Both the position numbers and the translations under genes were made by a program. Below the pieces are notes generated by a model. That model was not told the origin of the DNA. It saw only the letters and a list, made by a program, of their open reading frames with translations, and did not search any database. 12,879 bases of DNA from Candidatus Altarchaeota archaeon (lineage in GTDB: Archaea > Altiarchaeota > Altiarchaeia > JAFGQM01). Shown piece by piece: positions 1 to 7,804 of the stretch (the stretch's first letter is position 1; each line of letters begins with the position of its first letter). The DNA lies in contig JAFGQM010000144.1 in NCBI GenBank assembly GCA_016935655.1, forward strand, positions 1-12,879, in the 5' to 3' direction.

Positions 1-203
1 GCGCCGCCGTCCCTCAGGACCTTCGCAAGGACGCAGGTCTTCGGCTCTACATGAAGGGCCATGGATACAATTAGCCCTGCAAACGGCTTTTGTTTCTTGA
101 ATCGCTCCCGAACGCTGGCCAGTACAGGCATGTGCGACTCCACCCATTCTATCTTCAATCTGCCCTTCTCCGCGAGTCCGATATCCTTAACCTTATAGGC
201 CAT
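1..203 (-). CDS. ahcY: S-adenosyl-L-homocysteine hydrolase, N-terminal part (cut by window edge)
   Basis: Translating the complement from the ATG at 203 gives 67 residues opening MAYKVKDIGLAEKG, then IEWVESHMPVL, RERFKKQKPFAG, MALHVEPKT and ending LRDGGA. This is the recognisable N-terminus of the adenosylhomocysteinase family (substrate-domain start, with the HMPVL and ALH...KT blocks). The family splits SAH into homocysteine and adenosine with a tightly bound NAD; some archaeal members act on S-inosylhomocysteine instead. The NAD-binding domain lies beyond the window edge, so substrate choice cannot be judged. The ATG directly follows the TAG stop of the deaminase gene upstream, with no spacer, so the two are almost certainly co-transcribed and probably translationally coupled. 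No separate promoter is visible. Family assignment is confident; truncation is by the window, not a mutation. Confidence 0.9.
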   Translation of the reverse strand, partial: MAYKVKDIGLAEKGRLKIEWVESHMPVLASVRERFKKQKPFAGLIVSMALHVEPKTCVLAKVLRDGG

Positions 204-1511
204 CTAAGAGTTTGTAGTGCTAAGCATTAAATTGTTGACCTTCTCCATCAGGCCGGCTTCGTCGACTGTCAGTATCTCCCGGTCCTTCATGACAATCTGC
301 CCGTTTACCAAAACCGTGCCGACGTCAGAGCCTGAGGAGGAATAGACCAGGTTGCTCACCAAACCCGAATTGCCATGCACAGGCAAAAGATGGGGTTTCC
401 TTAAATTAATTAATATAATGTCGGCCTTTTTGCCCTCCTCAAGGGAACCCAAGTCCTGCTCCCTGCCGAGAGACCTGGCGCCTTCTATTGTCGCCATGTC
501 AAGCGCTTTCTGGGCGGGCAGCAAAGTCGCATCCCATTTGTAGTTCTTTTGTAATAAGGAGGCCAGTTTCATCTCCTTGAAAAGATCCAGATTGTTGTTG
601 GAGGCGCAACTGTCCGTCCCCAGGGAAACGCATACCTCCCGGTCCAGGAGCTCCGAGACCGGGGCTATCCCGCCGGATGCCAGTTTCAGGTTTGAAGTGG
701 GATTATGAGAGACCTTAACGGAGCTTCCGGCCAAGAGCTCCATCTCCTTCTTCGTCAGCCAGACGCAGTGGGCAGCGACTACATTTGCGCCAAGAAAACC
801 GATTTCATCCAACCACTCCGCAGGCCTTTTCCCAGTCTTCTTGACATGGCCATAGACTTCTTTCCTGGTCTCAGAGAGATGTGTGTGCAGGATGGTCTTA
901 TGTTTTTTTGAGAGCTCCTTTGCGCGCGCATATGTCTCCTGTGAGCATACGTAGACGCCTTGCGGGCCGACAGCAGGGGATACCAAAACCGACTTACCAG
1001 ACCAGTCTTTGATGAAAGAGTCAGCATTCTTCAAAGGGTCGCCCTTCTGTGTGGTGTATTCCCTATCCAGGACAGGCCAGGCAAGACTGGCCCTTATCCC
1101 TGATTCTACGCTCGCCTTGGCGATTTCGTCAGCGGAATAGTAGAGGTCGTTGTAGAAGGTGGTGCCGAATTTTACCGACTCCACACAGCCAAGGAGCGCG
1201 CCCAGGTAAACGTGGTCTTTTTTGAATCTTGAATCGAGCTCATGGGTCTTCTTGAGGAAGTCCTCCAGTTTGACATCATCTGCCACGCCGCGGAAGAGGG
1301 TCATGGCTATGTGGGTGTGCGTATTTATGAGACCCGGCATTGCCACATTACCCTTACAGTCTATGATTTCATCACAGTCTGCTTTTATCCGGGGTGCTAT
1401 TTTGGATATCCTGTCTTCATCGACCAGTATGTCGACATTCTCCAGGACCCTCCTGTTCTTGTCCTGCGTTAGGACATACCGGCAGTTTTTCAACAGCAAT
1501 GGCATTTTCAT
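204..1511 (-). CDS. dadD: MTA/SAH/5'-deoxyadenosine deaminase (amidohydrolase superfamily)
   Basis: A 435-residue cytosolic metal-dependent hydrolase expected to convert SAH, methylthioadenosine, 5'-deoxyadenosine or adenosine to the inosine form plus ammonia. The amidohydrolase set is complete: HTH metal ligands His65/His67 in NTHTHIAMTLFRG, His211 and proton-shuttle Glu214 in HTHLSE, His248 in AHC, the SHNPTSNLKLASG block at 268-280, and Asp300 in LGTDSCASNNNLDLF. Length matches the 420-440 residues usual for the family. Family knowledge: the Methanocaldococcus enzyme DadD has broad 5'-substituted adenosine specificity and prefers 5'-deoxyadenosine. The start is MKMP; the ATG at 1505 (Met3) is also possible. 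A TATA-like box about 23 bases upstream suggests a leaderless transcript. Its stop abuts the ahcY start, so deamination and SAH hydrolysis are genetically linked. Guanine or chlorohydrolase activity is less likely given that linkage. Confidence 0.88.
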   Translation of the reverse strand: MKMPLLLKNCRYVLTQDKNRRVLENVDILVDEDRISKIAPRIKADCDEIIDCKGNVAMPGLINTHTHIAMTLFRGVADDVKLEDFLKKTHELDSRFKKDHVYLGALLGCVESVKFGTTFYNDLYYSADEIAKASVESGIRASLAWPVLDREYTTQKGDPLKNADSFIKDWSGKSVLVSPAVGPQGVYVCSQETYARAKELSKKHKTILHTHLSETRKEVYGHVKKTGKRPAEWLDEIGFLGANVVAAHCVWLTKKEMELLAGSSVKVSHNPTSNLKLASGGIAPVSELLDREVCVSLGTDSCASNNNLDLFKEMKLASLLQKNYKWDATLLPAQKALDMATIEGARSLGREQDLGSLEEGKKADIILINLRKPHLLPVHGNSGLVSNLVYSSSGSDVGTVLVNGQIVMKDREILTVDEAGLMEKVNNLMLSTTNS

Positions 1512-1528
1512 ATATTTTTCAGGAATCG

Positions 1529-1538
1529 CTTAAATACC
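1529..1538 (-). promoter_or_regulatory. TATA-like box for the deaminase-ahcY unit
   Basis: On the minus strand the spacer between the VWA operon and the deaminase gene contains GGTATTTAAG, resembling the archaeal TATA element. Its centre lies about 23 bases before the ATG at 1511 and about 29 before Met3, so transcription would begin at or next to the start codon. No Shine-Dalgarno sequence precedes the ATG, consistent with a leaderless message. The box sits only about 10 bases past the stop of the upstream operon, so read-through from that operon is also possible. Confidence 0.5.
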
Positions 1539-1546
1539 GATTGGCC

Positions 1547-4012
1547 CTAAGAGCCGCTCCTTCCCTTCAGTATCTCATTGATTCTTCTGATGACTATGTC
1601 TATGAAGAAAAGGGAAAGCGCCAGCAGGACGAAATACAGCATCATGTTCGTCTTCTTCACCTCTATGCCCGTCGACTTTTGGACAGTGAATTTGGTTATG
1701 TCCTCCTGCAGCTGGTCCAGCTGGGATTCGTCATAGTTCCTCCCTCCTGTGACCTCCGCCATAGTCTTGAGAAGGTCCAGGTCCAGGTCGAACTCCCGGT
1801 ACTCCTCTGGGTAGTTCACTGCAAAAGTGCAGGAGTCCAGAGCCGTCTCAAAGCTCTGAACCCCCATAGTATCAGGATAGAAGTTGAAGTAGTAGTTCTC
1901 CTGGTCAAGACGGTTCAGCTCCACTAGCTCGCCGTTCAGGTTTATCACCGGTTTATCACTTTTGGATATGACAATCACCGAGGTCTCCTCGCCGGAGTTC
2001 GTGTCCTGGCAGTCTATCCTGACGGGCTTCTTCCTTTCCGGATCCCCGATGACCCAGTTTATGGTGGCTGATATGGTCTTGGAGGCCTGCGGCCCGTAGA
2101 GGTTGTTGGACCAGTCGTTGCCGTTGTCAGTGGAAAGGGCCGCCACCCTCCCCAGCCCAAACCTCCATACGGTCAACAACGGCTTGAGCTGCTGCGTGGC
2201 AATCAGAAGCTGCGCGCTGGATTTGGGGGTGACCTTATTGTAGTCCTCTATGGAGACGTTGCCTATCTCCAAGCCTTGCGTGATGAAGTGGTTGGTGTCC
2301 ACGATCATGACCGAGAAACCCTCCTTGTCGTCTATCTCCTCCTCTTCCCCCCCCACCAAGATCTTCACTCTTTGCGTCTCGTCCGGTCCAAAATAAACCC
2401 CACCACCGGATTTGGCCAGACCCATCAGGAAGGCCTCATCAGTATCAAAACCCACGCCAACAGTATAAGTTTTTATCCCACTCTTCAAGGCCTTTTCAGC
2501 CTCGATGTATGACTGGGTGGGGTAGTTTGTGATGCCGTCCGATATGATGATTATGTTCTTGCTACCTTGGAAGCCCTGTAGTATCTGCCTTGCCTTAATC
2601 TGTCCTGCCACGACATATGTACCACCTCCGAACTGAAGCCGAGCTATCCTATCCTCTAGGGCATCAGTCTTGTTCTCGACCCTCCTGAGTGAGGAGACTA
2701 TATACGCATCCGCATTAAAGGCGAGTATGGCGATGTACGAGGTCTTGCTCAGGTCCCTCAGCATACCCACGGCTATGGCCTTCTCTTTGTCTATCTTTGT
2801 GTTCCCCCCAAGGTCTACCCCGGTCGACCCGGATATGTCCACCAATATAACAACCGCTATCTGCTTGCCCTCCTCCCTTGACACTTCCGATGACCTCACC
2901 GGGAGAAGGCTCTCGAAGTTGCTGTCGTAATAGCCTCCTGCATCGAAGGAGTTCTCTCCCCCCACCACCAGAAGGCCGCCGCCGTCTGCTAGGAACTCCC
3001 TCAACTCATCCATATAGCTTATGTCGTTTATATTCATGTCGTCCAAGACCACTGCAGTATAAGCCTCCAAATCCCCCTCGAGGGATGTGCTGGTCCTGAC
3101 ATCATAGGTTTCCTTAAGGACAATCTCCAGGGGGGAATATGCGTTATCTGAGACCAAGAGAAGACTGGGCTTCCTTATGACATCGACGACCTTGTAAAAT
3201 ACATTGTTCTGGGGGAAGACATCTGGGCTGGTCGGGGTTATGGTTGCAGTTATGTTGTGCGGGCCCTGGCTGCGGAAGGTGTGGGAAAAGGGGAAGCTCC
3301 TGGTTTCTGATTCCTGGATCACGCTCTCCTGAATCACGGGAACGCCGTCTGCGGTCAATTCAATCCTATACTCGGCCGTCTGGCCCACTTTCCTTATGAC
3401 GACTGAGCCGGTGTATTCAAAATCGGAGGGGGTCCTTTTGGCCCCCGATATATCAAACACATAGACTTCGTTCCCGATTAGTTCCGGTGTGATAGTGAAG
3501 ATCGCCGTGTTCGCCTCAGACGCAAAAGACCCAATATCCAACGGGTCCCTGCCATAGTTGTTGTTGCCGTCGCTGAGCAGGACAATCACATTGTTCTCGC
3601 CCGAAGACCCGATTATGTTCTCGTATACCGCATCCCCTATGCCGGTCATGTCTTTTATGGACAAGTTCCTCAAACTTATTTTCGAGAAGTCACCTATGGT
3701 GGCGTCCAGTCTGTCAAAGACAAGGGCCCCTAATGAGGAATCGTAAAGATCCATACTATGGCTCTTGTCGGCTATAAGCAACACCGAGGTCCTTTCCTGT
3801 GTCATGCTCTCCTCCCTTATGACAAAAGGTACCGCCAACACTGCCAAAAGCAGGACAAGAGTCAAGGTGCGGAGTATCAACAACACCGTTCTGGTCTTTG
3901 TGAGCTCTATTTTCCTGTTCTGGTAGAGGAACAGGACCAAGAGGGGTATCACTAACAACAAAAGCTGCTCATTTTCGAATATTATCCCGAAAAATGGAAT
4001 CTCAAGGGTCAA
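1547..4012 (-). CDS. Large membrane protein with two VWA domains and a GATase-like domain
   Basis: The 821-residue last gene of the MoxR operon. It has two N-terminal membrane segments (about 16-30 and 43-64) and a first VWA-like domain (about 76-185) with MIDAS signature DKSHS at 82-86 and LSDG at 146-149. A beta-rich stretch follows (about 195-278), then a class I glutamine-amidotransferase-like fold (about 282-373, with FLADGGGLLVVGG) lacking any catalytic Cys. A second VWA (about 384-545) has DISGS at 392-396, GGGT at 462-465 and SDG at 491-493. A Cys-containing C-terminal domain ends in a membrane anchor (790-808) and a basic tail. VWA domains bind protein ligands through a metal ion; the MoxR ATPase upstream is the likely partner. 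The start is TTG, overlapping the previous stop in TTGA and preceded by a strong AGGAGGGG ribosome site. Exact function is unknown. Confidence 0.85.
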   Translation of the reverse strand: MTLEIPFFGIIFENEQLLLLVIPLLVLFLYQNRKIELTKTRTVLLILRTLTLVLLLAVLAVPFVIREESMTQERTSVLLIADKSHSMDLYDSSLGALVFDRLDATIGDFSKISLRNLSIKDMTGIGDAVYENIIGSSGENNVIVLLSDGNNNYGRDPLDIGSFASEANTAIFTITPELIGNEVYVFDISGAKRTPSDFEYTGSVVIRKVGQTAEYRIELTADGVPVIQESVIQESETRSFPFSHTFRSQGPHNITATITPTSPDVFPQNNVFYKVVDVIRKPSLLLVSDNAYSPLEIVLKETYDVRTSTSLEGDLEAYTAVVLDDMNINDISYMDELREFLADGGGLLVVGGENSFDAGGYYDSNFESLLPVRSSEVSREEGKQIAVVILVDISGSTGVDLGGNTKIDKEKAIAVGMLRDLSKTSYIAILAFNADAYIVSSLRRVENKTDALEDRIARLQFGGGTYVVAGQIKARQILQGFQGSKNIIIISDGITNYPTQSYIEAEKALKSGIKTYTVGVGFDTDEAFLMGLAKSGGGVYFGPDETQRVKILVGGEEEEIDDKEGFSVMIVDTNHFITQGLEIGNVSIEDYNKVTPKSSAQLLIATQQLKPLLTVWRFGLGRVAALSTDNGNDWSNNLYGPQASKTISATINWVIGDPERKKPVRIDCQDTNSGEETSVIVISKSDKPVINLNGELVELNRLDQENYYFNFYPDTMGVQSFETALDSCTFAVNYPEEYREFDLDLDLLKTMAEVTGGRNYDESQLDQLQEDITKFTVQKSTGIEVKKTNMMLYFVLLALSLFFIDIVIRRINEILKGRSGS

Positions 4013-5931
4013 AGTGAACCCCTCCTTTTATAGTATGCCCATTCCACCCAAATCAGTAGTATGCAAAGAGCCGCCAGTATCCAATAGAGGTCTCTCTGTA
4101 TCTCGATTATTGTCTCAACAGGCTCATACTCCGCAGTTATGCTGCCCTCGAATGTTGTATCTGTAACTGGTGAGATGTCCGACTCCAATTCGTTCAAGAG
4201 ACTCGCTGCCACCATCTTGTCAAAATCCTGGAGCACGTAGAAACCCACCTCGTCGAGATAGACTGCCTTGGTCTCCATTACCTGGTTCGATGGTTTCAAA
4301 ACCTTGGTAGTCTCGTTCAGCAAAAGTGGCAACTGTTCCCCTGTTTTGAAGTTTATTATGCTGCCGAAGGTCTTGTCGCGTTTTACCCACTCAATTGTCT
4401 GCAGCCAGAATATGGGGAAAGATGGCTTGAGATGGAAGTTCCCCCAGGAGTTGTTTGCAACAGAGGCAAGGTATATGACGCCGCCGTTGCCGAGTTCACG
4501 ATAAGCCAAGAAGGGCGAGTCTACAATCTTCGCCAATGTTATCGCCCCGTATTTCTCTTGTGATTCCAAGTATTGCTCGATGTATACCTCATTTAGACTG
4601 ATGTCTCTGAGTATCGGATGGTCGTAGACGGCTCTGGGTTTAGAACTTAACTTAGATAACTTGAGAAGGGACACGGGGAGAAGCTCGGACAACTCAGGTT
4701 GGTCTACCTCGAGTAGGTCCTCAAACCCCATTACCACCACAGTCCCACCGTCATTGGCGAAATCCTCGAGCCTTTTAAACGTTCCTGGGAGGATCGAGGA
4801 TGCTGTAGCACTTTGGAGGATTATTATGTCGAAATCCTCGAAGTTGGGCAATATGAGAGGTATAGTCTCCTGCAGGACTAAGTTGTTCAAAGACTCCAGG
4901 GCATATCTGATGTATTCGCTATCGAGCTCCTCACGTATCAACAGTACGTTATACTTGCTTTTATCCGGTATCATGAAATAGGCTCCATTATCGGAGGCCA
5001 GTGCATCCACCCCCGTTATCCTCAGACTGGCGCTGTACTCGATTCCGGAGCAGGGAGCCAGAAAGGAGAAAAGCTCTGTGGAGCCAGAATCGATGTTCTT
5101 TGTAGAGGCATCCGTAGAGGAGCTGCCCAAAAAGAATTGCATCTCCACTGTCCTATCCACCCCGTCATAGTTCTTCACTATCGCCTCGCCGAAGCAGCCT
5201 ACGTCGTTTCTTCCAGCCCTGGCGTTGATTATGCCGACGTTCTTGCCATCCTCGGCAGTCTGGATGAAATCGACATCTATGCCTTCTGCGAATGCGCTTT
5301 TCTGAGCGGCAAGGGGGTCCATGCCCTCATAGCTTGAGAAGTCCGAGATGACGTAAATCCTCTTGTTGACATCAGAATCCCGGAGTACGTCCCTTGCAAG
5401 GAGTATGGCATTCCCGACCCCGGTGGGGGTGTCCTTGGACTCCAGAGAGGCGATCAGGCCGAGTGCCTTATCCCTCTGCCCGTCCTTCAGGAGCAGTATT
5501 GGTATGTTCTCAGCGAATATAAGGCTTACCCTATCATGTTCTGACAAATCCCTGACTACTTGCATAGCCAGCTCCTTGGCCCTGTCGAATCTCGACGGGG
5601 AAACGTCAGTCGCAGACATCGATGCCGAACCGTCCAGGACGATGACCACGTTCTCCTTTATCTCCTCCCTCTCCTGTGTAGTGTAAAAAGGGTTGGCCAT
5701 CGCGAATATAAGGAGCGACAGTATCAGGAGCTGCAGAAGGAGGAGCGGGTCCCTGAAGAATTTCTTGAAAAAGGAACGGAACCTCCTCCTTTGTTCTATG
5801 CTGACTATGAACATCAGCGAGGGTATGTGCAAATCCTTCGGTTTCGGCTTCAGCAGATAGAGTATTATTATCGGGATGACTACTGCGAAGGCGTAAAGAG
5901 CCCATGGATTTGATAGTATTATATCTGACAT
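4009..5931 (-). CDS. BatA-like VWA membrane protein
   Basis: A 640-residue protein beginning with the aerotolerance-regulator (BatA) N-terminal module: a membrane segment at 8-27, the IPSLMF stretch, a basic RRRFRSFFKKFFRDP loop and a second membrane segment at 62-82. A VWA domain (about 94-225) follows with an intact MIDAS motif DGSAS at 100-104 and ISDFSS at 195-200. After a beta-rich linker comes a GATase-like fold (about 327-420, with FANDGGTVVVMG), again without a catalytic Cys. The C-terminus has one membrane segment (614-633) and a basic KRRGSL tail. The bulk would lie outside the membrane between the anchors. The architecture resembles that of the 821-residue downstream protein, so the two may be ancient duplicates forming a hetero-complex. 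It overlaps that gene by 4 bases and starts 1 base after the DUF58 stop (TAA-A-ATG). A weak AGGT precedes the ATG. Confidence 0.87.
   Translation of the reverse strand: MSDIILSNPWALYAFAVVIPIIILYLLKPKPKDLHIPSLMFIVSIEQRRRFRSFFKKFFRDPLLLLQLLILSLLIFAMANPFYTTQEREEIKENVVIVLDGSASMSATDVSPSRFDRAKELAMQVVRDLSEHDRVSLIFAENIPILLLKDGQRDKALGLIASLESKDTPTGVGNAILLARDVLRDSDVNKRIYVISDFSSYEGMDPLAAQKSAFAEGIDVDFIQTAEDGKNVGIINARAGRNDVGCFGEAIVKNYDGVDRTVEMQFFLGSSSTDASTKNIDSGSTELFSFLAPCSGIEYSASLRITGVDALASDNGAYFMIPDKSKYNVLLIREELDSEYIRYALESLNNLVLQETIPLILPNFEDFDIIILQSATASSILPGTFKRLEDFANDGGTVVVMGFEDLLEVDQPELSELLPVSLLKLSKLSSKPRAVYDHPILRDISLNEVYIEQYLESQEKYGAITLAKIVDSPFLAYRELGNGGVIYLASVANNSWGNFHLKPSFPIFWLQTIEWVKRDKTFGSIINFKTGEQLPLLLNETTKVLKPSNQVMETKAVYLDEVGFYVLQDFDKMVAASLLNELESDISPVTDTTFEGSITAEYEPVETIIEIQRDLYWILAALCILLIWVEWAYYKRRGSL
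4019..4026 (-). promoter_or_regulatory. Strong ribosome binding site fixing a TTG start
   Basis: On the minus strand AGGAGGGG lies within the last codons of the BatA-like gene, six bases before the TTG at 4012. It is the best Shine-Dalgarno match seen in this operon and supports TTG as the true start of the 821-residue protein, which shares TTGA with the preceding stop. Confidence 0.75.
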
Positions 5932-5932
5932 T

Positions 5933-6832
5933 TTACCTGTAAGAGTGATGGCCCCTGGAAGTCAGATGCGTTATTTCGAAGAATATGTCGAATGGGTCCT
6001 TGTCCGTGGGGAAGCTGAAGAAGTCCGCCCCGACGTCCTTGCAGACCTTCCTGACGTTCTCTATATGAGCAATGAACTTGACTGCATATTCCTTCCTGAG
6101 ACCTGGAGTGAAGAAGATCTTCTTTATCTGGTCGGTCTCCAAATCGTAAAGCTTCAAATCCCCCTGCCAGTCCAGCCTCATCTCCCCCGGGTCGGCTATG
6201 TGTATCACAATCATGCTCTTTGCTTTTTTCGCAAGGCGGTAGAGGCCCTGGCGTATCGTGGGCAAGGGCTCCAGGAAATCCGAGATAACTACGACCAGGG
6301 ACCTGGTCCTTATTATCTTCGAATACTGCTTTGCGGACAGCTCCAGGTCTGTCCTATCCTTTAGCTTTTGTTTGTTGAGCAGGTCGATTGCAGAGAAGAA
6401 CTGCCGCTTCCCTCTTTTCGGCTGCATGACGTTATTCAGCCCCATATTGAATGTGGAAAGGCCGAACTTCTCATTTTCCTTTGTGACAAGATAGGCAAAA
6501 CCTATGGCGAGCATGGAGGCATAATCGAACTTGGTTCTGTGTGACTTTTGCAGGGTATAATTCATGCTGTTGCTGCAGTCGACGAGTATGTGCGTGGTGA
6601 GGCTCTTCTCCTCTTCGAAGCGCTTGATGAACAGCTTCTCTGTCCGGGCATAGACCTTCCAGTCCACGAACTTGAGGTCGTCGCCAGGGAAGTACTCCCT
6701 GTGGTCGACAGGCTCCATGCCACGGCCCTGCCTTAGAGAACGCTTCGCGCCGGCATATGAGCTTATTATCTTCTTCTTGACGAGAAGGTCAAGTTTTTTC
6801 AGCTGCTTTATGAAGTCTGTGTCAATCATCAT
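5933..6832 (-). CDS. DUF58 family protein (VWA-like fold), MoxR partner
   Basis: A 299-residue soluble protein. The DUF58 signature is clear: REYFPGDDLKFVDWKVYART at 45-64, followed by the VWA-like core with the metal-binding pattern DCSNS at 85-89 and ISDF at 183-186. No membrane segment is evident, so it probably sits at the cytosolic face. DUF58 proteins almost always lie next to MoxR ATPases and are thought to act as adaptors. Here the gene follows moxR with an ATGA overlap and precedes the BatA-like gene by one base. The start is uncertain by one residue: two ATG codons stand in tandem, and the GAGGTG ribosome site is 2 bases from the first but 5 from the second, so translation may begin at 6829. 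Family assignment is secure; the substrate is not known. Confidence 0.92.
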   Translation of the reverse strand: MMIDTDFIKQLKKLDLLVKKKIISSYAGAKRSLRQGRGMEPVDHREYFPGDDLKFVDWKVYARTEKLFIKRFEEEKSLTTHILVDCSNSMNYTLQKSHRTKFDYASMLAIGFAYLVTKENEKFGLSTFNMGLNNVMQPKRGKRQFFSAIDLLNKQKLKDRTDLELSAKQYSKIIRTRSLVVVISDFLEPLPTIRQGLYRLAKKAKSMIVIHIADPGEMRLDWQGDLKLYDLETDQIKKIFFTPGLRKEYAVKFIAHIENVRKVCKDVGADFFSFPTDKDPFDIFFEITHLTSRGHHSYR

Positions 6833-7803
6833 TTCACCTCGCCAAGGAGCTTCTTGACTACTTCGTCCGTTGTCACGCCTTCCCTCTCGGACTCGAAGTT
6901 CAGTATCAGCCTATGCCTCAGGACGGGCAGTGCCATGGCGTCCACGTCTTTCTTGCTGACGTAGTTGTTGCCCCTGAGCAAGGCCCTGGCCTTTGCTGCG
7001 AGCACCAGGCCTATGCCTGCCCTTGTGGAGGCTCCATATTCCAAAAACTCTGAGGCAATCTTGTTCTCGTCGGTGGGTCTGGTCGCGTTTATGAGCTTCA
7101 ATGCATATTGCCTTATGTCATCTGCTATGGGCATCTTCCTGACCAGAACACCGAACTCCAGTATCCTGACGCGGTCAAGGACCTTCTCGGGCTTCGGCAC
7201 CTTTTCTCCGGTGTATAAATCCAGTATCTCATCCTCCTCTTCAAAAGATGGGTATTCCACAATCAGTTTGAGCAAGAACCTGTCCAGTTGCGCCTCTGGC
7301 AGGGGGTATGTCCCCTCCATCTCTATGGGGTTCTGGGTCGCAAGGATGAAGAACGGCAGGTCCAATTGGAAGGTTTTGTTGCCTACAGTAACCTGCTTCT
7401 CCTGCATGGATTCCAGCAGTGCGCTCTGGGTCTTCGGGGTGGCCCTGTTTATCTCGTCGGCCAATACGATATTCGCGAATATGGGGCCCTCCTGGAAACG
7501 GAACGTCTTCTTGCCGGAGTGGGCCTCTTCCTCGATGACGTATGTCCCGGTTATGTCAGACGGCATAAGGTCGGGAGTGCACTGAATCCTGCTGAAGTCC
7601 AAATCCAAAACCTCGGAAAGCGCGCGTATCATCATGGTCTTCCCAAGGCCAGGATATCCCTCCAGCAGGGCGTGGTTCCCAGTAAGTATTGCCACCAAAA
7701 TCTGCTCTATAACCTCCTTCTGCCCTATTATGACCTTCTCCATGCTCTTCAGCAAGCGGTCATAGAGAGCCTTTGATTGTGCATATGTATCGGCTTCAGT
7801 CAT
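6829..7803 (-). CDS. moxR: MoxR family AAA+ ATPase
   Basis: A 324-residue cytosolic AAA+ ATPase of the MoxR family. Walker A is GYPGLGKT at 49-56, Walker B is NIVLADEINRA at 111-121 with Asp116/Glu117, sensor 1 is ATQNP at 155-159, the arginine-finger region is AQLDRF at 171-176, and the sensor 2 region is GASTRAG at 257-263. The insert LPEAQLDRF after EGTYP is typical of the family. MoxR ATPases form hexamers that remodel or help mature protein complexes, working with VWA and DUF58 proteins; here DUF58 and two VWA membrane proteins lie directly downstream. A GAGGA ribosome site lies 5 bases before the ATG, and the gene begins 1 base after the stop of the Gly-linker membrane protein (TAA-A-ATG). 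The subfamily is probably MoxR proper, judged from gene order only. Confidence 0.95.
   Translation of the reverse strand: MTEADTYAQSKALYDRLLKSMEKVIIGQKEVIEQILVAILTGNHALLEGYPGLGKTMMIRALSEVLDLDFSRIQCTPDLMPSDITGTYVIEEEAHSGKKTFRFQEGPIFANIVLADEINRATPKTQSALLESMQEKQVTVGNKTFQLDLPFFILATQNPIEMEGTYPLPEAQLDRFLLKLIVEYPSFEEEDEILDLYTGEKVPKPEKVLDRVRILEFGVLVRKMPIADDIRQYALKLINATRPTDENKIASEFLEYGASTRAGIGLVLAAKARALLRGNNYVSKKDVDAMALPVLRHRLILNFESEREGVTTDEVVKKLLGEVK
6835..6840 (-). promoter_or_regulatory. Ribosome binding site before the tandem ATG of the DUF58 gene
   Basis: GAGGTG on the minus strand lies 2 bases before the first ATG and 5 before the second. Usual spacing favours the second ATG (6829-6827), which shares one base with the moxR stop (TGATG). 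This would make the protein 298 residues. Confidence 0.55.
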
Positions 7804-7804
7804 T

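Noticed and set aside
1394..1927. 177-codon plus-strand open frame across the deaminase/VWA junction
   Set aside because: It spans the ends of two real minus-strand genes, has no motifs, and lacks a promoter or ribosome site.
6965..7585. 206-codon plus-strand open frame opposite moxR
   Set aside because: It is Ser-rich with no recognisable motif and lies entirely antisense to Walker A, Walker B and sensor motifs of a certain gene.
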